Made by a program: the position numbers and the translations under genes
Shown: piece after piece, positions 57,412 to 64,000 of the stretch
Numbering within the stretch: the first letter of the stretch is position 1
How the letters are laid out: each line of letters begins with the position of its first letter
Assembly: GCF_900114535.1 (NCBI RefSeq)
Contig: NZ_FOTK01000002.1
Coordinates: 287,943-351,942, forward strand
Reading direction: 5' to 3'
Source: Methylobacterium pseudosasicola
GTDB taxonomy: Bacteria > Pseudomonadota > Alphaproteobacteria > Rhizobiales > Beijerinckiaceae
DNA length: 64,000 nucleotides
Notes under the pieces: generated by a model
What the model was told of the DNA's origin: nothing
Seen by the model: the letters and a program-made list of their open reading frames with translations, nothing else
Databases searched by the model: none

Positions 57412-58374
57412 TCACAGGGTCCGGCCGATGGCGAGGAATTTCTCGGCGCGGCGGTCGCGGATCTCCACCGGGCTCAGGCCCTCGAACTGGGCGAGCGACT
57501 CGGCGATGGCGTCGCCCGCGCCGCGGATCGCCGCCTCGCGGTCGCGATGCGCGCCGCCGGTGGCCTCCGGAATGATCCCGTCGATGACGCCGAGCCGCAG
57601 CAGGTCCTGGGCAGTAATCTTCATGGCGGTGGCGGCCTCGTGGGCGCGGCCCTGGTCGCGCCACAGGATCGAGGCGGCGCCTTCGGGGGAGATCACCCCA
57701 TAGATCGCGTGCTCCAGCATCAGCACCCGGTTAGCGGTGGCGAGCGCGATGGCGCCGCCCGAGCCGCCCTCCCCGATCACCACGGCGACGTTGGGCACGC
57801 CCAGCGCCAGGCACGCCTCGGTGGAGCGGGCGATGGCCTCGGCCTGGCCGCGCTCCTCGGCTTCGATGCCCGGATAGGCGCCGGCCGTGTCGACGAAGGC
57901 GATCACCGGCAGGCCGAACCGGTCGGCGGTCTCCATCAGCCGGACCGCCTTGCGGTAGCCCTCGGGCCGGGCCATCCCGAAATTGTGGCGCAGCCGCGCC
58001 TCGGTGGTGGCGCCCTTCTCCTGGCCGAGCACCAGGACCGGGCGCCCGCGGAAGCGGCCGAAGCCGCCCAGGATCGCCTCGTCCTCGCCGAAGTTGCGGT
58101 CGCCGGCGAGCGGCGTGAATTCGCTGATCAGCCCGGCGCAGTAATCCACGAAATGCGGGCGCTGCGGGTGGCGGGCTACCTGGGTCTTCTGCCAGGGCGT
58201 GAGGCTCGCGTAGATTTCGGCCAGGGCGTGGCCGGCCTTGGCCTCCAGCCGGCCGACCTCTTCGGAGATCGAGACGGCGCCGTCGCGCTCGCCGACCGCC
58301 CGCAATTCCTCGAGCTTGGCCTCCAGCTCGGCAACCGGCTTCTCGAAGTCGAGGTAGGTGCGCGTCACCGCCAT
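57412..58374 (-). CDS. accA: Acetyl-CoA carboxylase carboxyltransferase subunit alpha
   Basis: A 320-residue AccA, the expected size. Family segments are [19 protein letters not shown] at the start, [20 protein letters not shown] near 107, [21 protein letters not shown] near 158 and [20 protein letters not shown] near 195. With AccD it transfers CO2 from carboxybiotin to acetyl-CoA, the first step of fatty-acid synthesis. The start is the ATG at 58374; the extension to 58614 runs into a palindromic repeat. Confidence 0.96.
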   Translation of the reverse strand: MAVTRTYLDFEKPVAELEAKLEELRAVGERDGAVSISEEVGRLEAKAGHALAEIYASLTPWQKTQVARHPQRPHFVDYCAGLISEFTPLAGDRNFGEDEAILGGFGRFRGRPVLVLGQEKGATTEARLRHNFGMARPEGYRKAVRLMETADRFGLPVIAFVDTAGAYPGIEAEERGQAEAIARSTEACLALGVPNVAVVIGEGGSGGAIALATANRVLMLEHAIYGVISPEGAASILWRDQGRAHEAATAMKITAQDLLRLGVIDGIIPEATGGAHRDREAAIRGAGDAIAESLAQFEGLSPVEIRDRRAEKFLAIGRTL

Positions 58375-58550
58375 CGTGTCACAGGTCTTCCCGGGTTCGC
58401 CGCTCCGGAAGCGGCGGGCGCGAGGTGTTGGCGATGGCGGGTGTGGTGTCAACCGGCGCCGGGTTCGAGCAGCTTTGCGCGAGCGCTTCGGGGGTGGGAT
58501 TTTTTGGTGGCGGTGGCGGGATGGTGCACCGATTAGAGGTGCGACGCGCT

Positions 58551-58661
58551 CTCCTCCCCCTTGCGGGGAGGAGTTGGAGGTGGGGGTGGTGCAGAAGGCA
58601 CCGCTGCGCCCCATCCGGCACCACCCCCACCCCTGCCCCTCCCCACAGGGGGGAGGGGAAA
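58551..58661. repeat. Palindromic repeat family C
   Basis: About 111 bp with arms CTCCTCCCCCTTGCGGGGAG and CCCCTCCCCACAGGGGGGAG. The 419-bp gap 58375-58793 between accA and the DUF2252 gene holds no other recognised feature; the repeat probably lies between the accA promoter and the end of the DUF2252 gene. Confidence 0.88.
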
Positions 58662-58793
58662 TGCGTTGTGTTTCATTGGCTTGCCGAAAAGCAGACCCCA
58701 GATGTGACTCTGTCAGCCGGCAGTGGCGGAAGGGCGCGCGCGGCCGCCCGCTGCCCCTCTCAGCTCACGATATGCCGCCCTGGCACGTGCGCC

Positions 58794-59999
58794 CTACGCC
58801 GCCAGATCCTCGCGGGCGATGCGGCGGCAATGTTCCAGGTAGCCGCGCTGGTGCGCGCCCATCAGGTCGGTGACGGCGGACCAGAGCCAGCCGGGGGTGT
58901 CGGCGCCCTGCCCCGGGGCGCGGACCGTGTCGCTCCAGGATCGGCGCGCGTTGGCGCTCATCTGGCGGCCATGGGCGCGGCCCAGGATGGCGGCGAGGTG
59001 GCCCGAGACCCGCACCGCCTCGCCCCGGGAAAACTGCTCGGCGTCGATCTTGAGATCCTGCGGCATCAGCTCGCGCACTGTGACCGGCGTGCCCTGGAAA
59101 TTCGCTGCGACCATCCGGTCGCCGAGATTGGGCGACAGGGCCCGGGCGCCGGCCACGACCCGGGCGGCGGCGTCGGCGGGCATGTCGGCCCCCGGGGCCG
59201 GCGGGGCGAGGAACGGCACCGCCTCCTTGACGTCGAGGAGCGCGAGATGCGGGCGGGCGCCGCCGGAAATCTCCACGAGGCCGGCATAGCGCAGGCGGCC
59301 GAGCGAGCTGCAGCCCTTGATCCAGTAGGCGGCGTCGAGCAGCCGGATCTCCGCCCCGGCCTCGGCGCCGCCGAGCGCCAGGACCAACCGGTGCACCTCG
59401 GGGTCGCGGCTTAGGGCCTCGAACGCCGCCTGCTCGGCCGGGTCGAGGTCGAAGAACCGGTTGCCCCGCGGCAGGCGGGCATCCTTGCCCTTCAGCCGCT
59501 CCCGGGACAGGTGACGCCAGCGCCGGCCGAGCGCCCGGCGGCGGGTGGTGGCGACGATCTCGGATTCGGCGATGTCCTGCTCGGCGTGGTCCGGATCGAG
59601 GATCCCGTCGGCGTAGCCGACCGCCATGGCGTCCATCATCCGGGCGGTGACGATGCCCGGCAGGGTCGCGTTGAGGGCGGCGGTGACGAGCGACAGGGCC
59701 AGCCGGACGAGGTCGAAGGCCGGGTTCGACACCAGGGTCTGGTCGAGGTCGCGGATCTGGATGTCGATCCGCCCATCGGGCCCGGCCACCGCGCCGAGAT
59801 TGCCGAGATGGGCGTCGCCGCAGATCCAGACCGCCGGCCCCTCGGGCAGGGATCCCGCCGGCATGGCGGCGATGAGCTCGTAGAACTGCGCGGTGCTGCC
59901 CCGGACATAGGCGTGCGGCGAGGAGGCGATCTTGCACAGGCGGCGCTGTTCCAGCTCGCTCGCCTCGCGCCCGGACCGGGCCGGCATCTGCATATCCAT
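58794..59999 (-). CDS. DUF2252 family protein (kinase-like fold)
   Basis: A 401-residue DUF2252 protein. The family core is WICGDAHLGNLGAV near residue 59-72 and DIQIRDLDQTLVSNPAFDLVRLA near 78-100, resembling the catalytic and metal loops of aminoglycoside-kinase-like enzymes. SPHAYVRGSTAQFYE near 28 is also conserved. The function is not established. ATG 59999 and ATG 59993 are both possible. Confidence 0.88.
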   Translation of the reverse strand: MDMQMPARSGREASELEQRRLCKIASSPHAYVRGSTAQFYELIAAMPAGSLPEGPAVWICGDAHLGNLGAVAGPDGRIDIQIRDLDQTLVSNPAFDLVRLALSLVTAALNATLPGIVTARMMDAMAVGYADGILDPDHAEQDIAESEIVATTRRRALGRRWRHLSRERLKGKDARLPRGNRFFDLDPAEQAAFEALSRDPEVHRLVLALGGAEAGAEIRLLDAAYWIKGCSSLGRLRYAGLVEISGGARPHLALLDVKEAVPFLAPPAPGADMPADAAARVVAGARALSPNLGDRMVAANFQGTPVTVRELMPQDLKIDAEQFSRGEAVRVSGHLAAILGRAHGRQMSANARRSWSDTVRAPGQGADTPGWLWSAVTDLMGAHQRGYLEHCRRIAREDLAA

Positions 60000-60117
60000 C
60001 CGCGTCGTCCGATCCTCTGCCGCCCCCGATCCGGGGTGCCAGATCGATGTCGGGCGCGAGGTTAGAGTTTCATCCTTAAGGGCGGGTGAGCTTTTTGACG
60101 CAGTGCGATGGTGGGCT

Positions 60118-60213
60118 CCGTCATCGCGAGCGCAGCGAAGCGACCCAGCAATTCGCGACGATCGAGGATTGCGTGCTGCCCTGGGTTGCTTCGCTGCGCG
60201 CGCAAGGACGGGT
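60118..60213. repeat. Palindromic repeat family F
   Basis: About 96 bp with arms CGTCATCGCGAGCGCAGCGA and TCGCTGCGCGCGCAAGGACG. It lies between the DUF2252 gene start and the pleD stop; nothing else is recognised in 60000-60219. Confidence 0.8.
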
Positions 60214-60219
60214 GGGCCT

Positions 60220-61593
60220 TCAAGCCGCCTGCTGTTCCACCCGGTTCCGGCCGGCGGCCTTGGCCCGGTACAGGGCGATGTCGGCGCGCTTGAGCATGTC
60301 GCCCGGGCCGGTATCCTCCGGGTGGCGGATGGCGACGCCGATCGAGACCGTCACCGGGATCGTCCGGGTGGCGCGCTGCACCGAGAACGGCAGCGCCTCG
60401 ACCTTCTCGCGGATGCGCTCGGCGATGGCCCGGGCCTCGGCCAGGCCAGCCTCCGGCAGGACCACCACGATCTCCTCGCCGCCGTAGCGGGCGACGATGT
60501 CCACCGGCCGCGTGTGCTGACGGACCCGCTCGGCGAAGGTTCGCAGCACCTCGTCGCCGGCCTCGTGGCCGTAGCTGTCGTTAATGCCCTTGAACAGGTC
60601 GATGTCGAGGATCAGGGCGGCGAGCCCCGGGCGCTTCGCGGTCTCGTCGGCGAACAGCGCGCCGAGATGGTTGTCGAGGTAGCGCCGGTTGTGCAGGCCG
60701 GTGAGCGCGTCGGTCACGGCCATCTGCAAGGAGGCCTGCATGGCGCCGCGCAGGGCCTCGGTGAAGCGCTTGCGCTTCACCTGGGTGCGGACCCGGGCCA
60801 TCAGCTCGTTGCGGTCCACCGGGCGCATCAGGAAGTCGTGGACGCCGAAATCGAGGCCGCGCACCACCCGGCCGCGGTCGTGCTCCTCGGCCAGCATGAT
60901 CAGCGGCATCGCCCGGGTGGCGTCCTGCGAGCGGAGCTGGCTGCACAGGCGAAGCCCGTCGAAGCCCTCGAGGTCGAGGCTCACCAAAGCGAGGTCGAAC
61001 CCGCCCTCGGCGGCCAGGCGCATGGCCGCCTGCGGGTCGGGCTCGATCGTGACCGCGTGGTGCTGGCGGAGCGCCCCGGCCATGCGCTCGGCCGCGCCGG
61101 GCCGGTCCTCGATCAGCAGGATCCGCGCGTCGAGGCCGGTCTCGGCAGCGGCGAGCGCCAGGGGATCGCCGATGCCGAATTCGCGCGAGGCCAGGGCGCG
61201 CTGGCGTAACTCGTCGGTGACCGCCTTGAGGCGCACCAGGCTGCGCACCCGGCTGAACAGGGCGGTGTCGTCCACGGGCTTGGTCAGAAAATCGTCGGCG
61301 CCGGCATCGAGGCCGCGCAGGCGGTCCGAGGGCTGGTCGAGGGCCGTGACCATCACCACCGCGATATGGGCGGTGACCGGGTTGTTCTTGAGGTAGCGGC
61401 AGACCTCGAACCCGTCCATGCCGGGCATCATCACGTCGAGCAGGACCAGATCGCACAGGCCCTTCTCGCAGATCGCGATCGCGTCCGGGCCGTTCATGGC
61501 GGCGACCGTGTCGAAATATTCGAGCCCGAGCTTCGTCTCCAGAAGCTTCACGTTCGGGAACAGGTCGTCGACGATCAGGACGCAGGCCGACAT
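60220..61593 (-). CDS. pleD: PleD-type response regulator diguanylate cyclase
   Basis: A 457-residue REC-REC-GGDEF protein. The phospho-acceptor of REC1 is Asp53 in LLDVMMPGMDG. REC2 (about residues 155-270) is degenerate. The cyclase active site is ARYGGEEIVVVLPEA at about 368, a GGEEI variant of GGEEF, with the allosteric I-site RPVD just upstream. It makes cyclic di-GMP, promoting the motile-to-stalked or surface switch. It lies 79 bp downstream of divK on the same strand, the conserved Caulobacter-like arrangement. Confidence 0.95.
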   Translation of the reverse strand: MSACVLIVDDLFPNVKLLETKLGLEYFDTVAAMNGPDAIAICEKGLCDLVLLDVMMPGMDGFEVCRYLKNNPVTAHIAVVMVTALDQPSDRLRGLDAGADDFLTKPVDDTALFSRVRSLVRLKAVTDELRQRALASREFGIGDPLALAAAETGLDARILLIEDRPGAAERMAGALRQHHAVTIEPDPQAAMRLAAEGGFDLALVSLDLEGFDGLRLCSQLRSQDATRAMPLIMLAEEHDRGRVVRGLDFGVHDFLMRPVDRNELMARVRTQVKRKRFTEALRGAMQASLQMAVTDALTGLHNRRYLDNHLGALFADETAKRPGLAALILDIDLFKGINDSYGHEAGDEVLRTFAERVRQHTRPVDIVARYGGEEIVVVLPEAGLAEARAIAERIREKVEALPFSVQRATRTIPVTVSIGVAIRHPEDTGPGDMLKRADIALYRAKAAGRNRVEQQAA

Positions 61594-61672
61594 GGTTCCT
61601 CGCTGACGCGCGGTTGCGCGATTCCGCCCGGGGCGGTCGGCCGTTCGCCGTTACCGGCGCGCCGCTCCGGCG

Positions 61673-62044
61673 TCACCGGGGCTCAAGATACGCGCGAACC
61701 GTTGCCAAAAACTTCGCGACGGAGATCGGCTTTGACAGATAGGCCTCGCAGCCGCCCTCGCGGATCCGCTCCTCGTCGCCCTTCATGGCAAACGCCGTGA
61801 TCGCGATGACCGGAATGCTCTTGAGGTCGTCGTCCTCCTTGAGCCATTTGGTCACTTCGAGGCCGGAGACCTCGGGGAGCTGGATGTCCATGAGGATCAG
61901 GTCGGGATGGTGCGCGCGGGCCAGCTCGATCGCCTCAATGCCGTGGGCGGTCTTCAGGGTCGCGTAGCCGTTCGCCTCCAAGAGGTCGTTGAACAGCTTC
62001 ATGTTCAGTTCGTTATCCTCGACGATCAGCACCGTCTTTTTCAT
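61673..62044 (-). CDS. divK: Single-domain response regulator DivK
   Basis: A 123-residue receiver domain. It starts [20 protein letters not shown], with the acidic pair at Glu9/Asp10, the phospho-acceptor Asp53 in LMDIQLPE, and Lys near 105 in YLSKPIS. Sequence and the divK-pleD order identify it as DivK, the cell-cycle regulator that acts on histidine kinases DivJ/PleC/DivL. Confidence 0.96.
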   Translation of the reverse strand: MKKTVLIVEDNELNMKLFNDLLEANGYATLKTAHGIEAIELARAHHPDLILMDIQLPEVSGLEVTKWLKEDDDLKSIPVIAITAFAMKGDEERIREGGCEAYLSKPISVAKFLATVRAYLEPR

Positions 62045-62118
62045 GATCCGATGTCCCGGTGCGCGCCGATCATGATTAGCGGGCCGTGAAGCCCCTTGGT
62101 GACCTTTGTAGCGATCAC

Positions 62119-62421
62119 ATGTTGATGAATGGCAAACCTCTTCAAGGGGCCGAATCTGCAGAACGGCTCGCCCTGGACGTTCTGCTGTGGATCGTCGCGG
62201 AGGATGACCGCCTCCTGCCCTTCCTGGCGGCGAGCGGGCTGAGCGCCGACACCCTGCGCGAGAGCGCCCAGGAACCGGCCTTCCTGGCGGGCGTCCTCGA
62301 TCACGTCATGGGCGACGAGGGCGTGCTGGTGGCCTGCGCGGGTGCGCTGGAGATCAAGCCGGAGCGCATCGCCGCGGCCTGGCGCATCCTGTCGCCGCAG
62401 CCGGAGGACGATTGGGCCTGA
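62119..62421 (+). CDS. DUF3572 family protein
   Basis: A 100-residue small acidic protein of DUF3572, common in Rhizobiales. Recognisable segments are [20 protein letters not shown] (about residues 14-33) and [22 protein letters not shown] 62119 is used; a GTG at 62086 could add 11 residues. It is divergent from divK, the usual neighbour. The function is unknown. Confidence 0.85.
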   Translation: MLMNGKPLQGAESAERLALDVLLWIVAEDDRLLPFLAASGLSADTLRESAQEPAFLAGVLDHVMGDEGVLVACAGALEIKPERIAAAWRILSPQPEDDWA

Positions 62422-62473
62422 GGCGTCGGTTTGCCGCGTCTGGGGGTGAGCCGCGGACGTCTCGTCACCCGCC

Positions 62474-62590
62474 TTGTCTTTCCGGGGCCGCGCAGCGGAG
62501 CCCGGAATCCAGAACCTCGGACGGTCCTAGGTTTTGCATCGTCGGCGGATCTGGATTCCGGGCTCGCCTACGGTGCCCCGGAATGACGGG
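62474..62590. repeat. Palindromic repeat family D
   Basis: About 117 bp with arms TTCCGGGGCCGCGCAGCGGA and CTACGGTGCCCCGGAATGAC, between the convergent DUF3572 and eipB genes; a probable terminator. Confidence 0.85.
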
Positions 62591-62611
62591 ATGGTTCTGG
62601 AGGCTTTAGCC

Positions 62612-63529
62612 TCACGGCGTGCAGCCCTTCTCGCCTTCCTTGGCGGAGGCCCTGCCGGCCTGGGTGTCGATATCGAGGGCGGTCATGTCGCCCAGGATGG
62701 CGAACTCGCCGTAATCGAGCTTGAGCGCGCCGCTGACGCCGTTCTCGTAGAGGTCGAAGCCGAGGGTGTAGATCGGCGTCCGCTCGCCCACCCCCGGCGT
62801 GTAGTAGCTCAGCCGCACCGGCCAGTGCGGCATGCTGGCGAGCGGGCCCTCCCGCAGGGGCTTGTCCCGAGCGGTGTCCGCGGCCGGGCCGGTGCCGGCA
62901 TGGCCGATCACCGCGAAGGTGTCGTAGATCTTCTTGCCGTCGTCGGAGCCGTCGAACACCTTGGCCGACAGGGTCGCCTGGCCGGCGCGGGCCGCCGTGA
63001 TCAGGTGGCGCATGTGCTCGCTCGGGAACAGGACCGGCCCCTCCACAGTGAACGGCTTGGCCGCGCCCTTGAGCTTCACCGTAACAGACTCGCCCTGCTC
63101 CGAGGCGGTGCCGTCCACCGGCGCGGCCGGCTGGTTGTTGGTCAGGGTCGTGGTCTTGAACCGGAACTCCCGGCCCTTGCCGCCCTCGAAGGTGGTGCTG
63201 CGCATGTCCGACAGGCGCGGGCCGGTCTCGCCCGAGGAGAGTTCCGTCACCTGCCGGGTCAGCATGGTGTAGCCGCGGCAGGTATCGCCCCGGAAATCGA
63301 TGACGATCCGGCCGCGGGCGCTCTCCACCGAACGGGTGCCGCCGCCCTCGGCCAGCGACAGGTCGTAGACCGCGCGGTGGTTGGCGAGCACGATCTCCTT
63401 GGCCTCCTGGCCCGGCGCGGGGGCCTCGGCCTTGGCCTCGGGGACCGGCGGCTCGGATACGGCCGGCGCGGCGTGCGCTCCCCAGGCGGAGACGAGCAGG
63501 CCGGCCGTCAGGAGATGCGAGAGGCGCAT
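62612..63529 (-). CDS. eipB: EipB family periplasmic envelope-integrity protein (DUF1849)
   Basis: A 305-residue exported protein. The signal peptide is LSHLLTAGLLVSAWGAHA. The mature domain has LANHRAVYDLSLAEGGG near 48 and ARGRIVIDFRGDTCRGYTML near 70. Two conserved Cys (in GDTCRGY and in the terminal KGCTP) would form the disulfide known in Brucella EipB. The family maintains the outer envelope in alphaproteobacteria. Confidence 0.93.
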   Translation of the reverse strand: MRLSHLLTAGLLVSAWGAHAAPAVSEPPVPEAKAEAPAPGQEAKEIVLANHRAVYDLSLAEGGGTRSVESARGRIVIDFRGDTCRGYTMLTRQVTELSSGETGPRLSDMRSTTFEGGKGREFRFKTTTLTNNQPAAPVDGTASEQGESVTVKLKGAAKPFTVEGPVLFPSEHMRHLITAARAGQATLSAKVFDGSDDGKKIYDTFAVIGHAGTGPAADTARDKPLREGPLASMPHWPVRLSYYTPGVGERTPIYTLGFDLYENGVSGALKLDYGEFAILGDMTALDIDTQAGRASAKEGEKGCTP

Positions 63530-63608
63530 GAATAATCCCGGTTCAAGGTCCGCCAGATAGCAGGCGACGCGAAAGGGGCAATCCTCGGGCGCCGTGGCGA
63601 TCCCCGAT

Positions 63609-63712
63609 ATGGGGATCCCAAAGGGCTGAGCCCTTTGGCGGGGTTCAGGGGCGGAGCCCCTGAGGCACCCAGGGCTCCGCCCTGGACCCGCGAAAGGTCC
63701 CGGACCCAGCCC
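63609..63712. repeat. Palindromic repeat family H
   Basis: A second copy of the element at 50612-50745: AAAGGGCTGAGCCCTTTGGC and downstream GGACCCGCGAAAGGTCCCGG. The first part is a strong hairpin. Confidence 0.75.
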
Positions 63713-63714
63713 TT

Positions 63715-64000
63715 TTAAGGTGTTTGGCTGTTGAGGATCCTTGCGGTTGCGACGTGACCTCTGCTGGCGCGCTTAGGTTCTGCCGCGGGGTCTTTGGGTT
63801 TTCGCCTGCCGACCGTCACGCGCCCGGGGTCGATCCTGCGGGCCAAGCTCAGCAGGCGCGCGGCCAGGGCCGGTGGGTCGGTCGCACCGCAGGCCGTCCA
63901 GTGCTCAGGGGGCAGAGCGATCAGCAGCCCCTCGTAGCCGCCGCGGATCTGTAGGACGAGGTGATACAAGGACACCTTGGGGGCCGCCCCCGCGGCGGAG
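63715..64000 (-). CDS. C-terminal part of an unrecognised protein, 5' end outside window
   Basis: The minus frame is open from the right edge to a TAA at 63715 (95 residues visible). It reads VSLYHLVLQIRGGYEGLLIA and then Arg/Lys-rich RRKPKDPAAEPKRASRGHV near the end. The basic tail recalls C-termini of some transposases, but no catalytic motif is in view. GTG 63975 could be a start, but the frame continues to the edge. Confidence 0.45.
   Translation of the reverse strand, partial: SAAGAAPKVSLYHLVLQIRGGYEGLLIALPPEHWTACGATDPPALAARLLSLARRIDPGRVTVGRRKPKDPAAEPKRASRGHVATARILNSQTP

Overview
The window is a GC-rich alphaproteobacterial chromosome segment. Its gene content points to a Methylobacterium/Methylorubrum-type aerobic anoxygenic phototroph of the Rhizobiales. 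The evidence is an AcsF-dependent bacteriochlorophyll pathway, the bch/puh photosynthesis gene order, PleD/DivK cell-cycle regulators, EipB and DUF3572 proteins, and many short palindromic intergenic repeats. The genus is an inference from gene content, not from a database match.

Layout. 1-877 is a truncated cyclase-family hydrolase, followed by a remnant of an ABC-transporter binding protein. 1550-7405 is a tightly spaced catabolic operon (acyl-CoA dehydrogenase, small-molecule kinase, two SDR dehydrogenases, acyl-CoA synthetase) that resembles the levulinate/4-hydroxyacid (Lva/ACAD10-11) system. 7372-7932 is a small secreted protein, and 8218-11002 is a complete class I cytochrome P450 system ([3Fe-4S] ferredoxin, reductase, P450). 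A chemoreceptor follows (11339-13078). Then comes a three-gene group (DUF1989, GntA/YqcI-like haem N-hydroxylase, class I glutamine-amidotransferase-like hydrolase) that may act on guanidino or gamma-glutamyl compounds.

The photosynthesis gene cluster spans 15983-44859. On the minus strand, read from right to left, it runs bchF-bchN-bchB-bchH-bchL-bchM-lhaA-puhA-puhB-puhC-bciE-acsF-puhE-hemA-bchI-bchD, with bchO about 390 bp further on. Most junctions overlap by 1-4 bases. Together these genes make ALA, insert Mg into protoporphyrin, methylate it, close ring E aerobically, reduce protochlorophyllide in the dark, hydrate the 3-vinyl group, and assemble the reaction-centre H subunit and LH1. 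Divergently, aerR/ppaA and ppsR encode the antirepressor and repressor pair. After a 1.5-kb repeat island, bchG, a PucC-family gene (bch2), bchP, tspO and a small membrane protein form a plus-strand operon that esterifies and reduces the phytyl tail. PpsR-type TGT-N12-ACA/ACG boxes sit upstream of bchF and bchG.

The right third (44891-64000) is ordinary chromosomal cargo. It contains a tri-haem cytochrome c, a HigBA toxin-antitoxin pair, a GIY-YIG protein, a Pmp3-like peptide, a murein L,D-transpeptidase lipoprotein, an MFS exporter with a divergent LysR regulator, an AAA ATPase, an AraC regulator divergent from a DMT exporter, a DUF1796 protein, accA, a DUF2252 protein, pleD, divK, a DUF3572 protein, eipB and a partial gene at the edge.

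The most striking feature is a set of at least seven palindromic repeat families. Copies are not confined to gaps: they run in frame into the termini of bchD, bch2, bchM, the cytochrome c gene and the DMT exporter, adding low-complexity tails to otherwise normal proteins. The long ORFs antisense to bchH, lhaA, hemA, bchI and the chemoreceptor gene are by-products of high GC and were left out.
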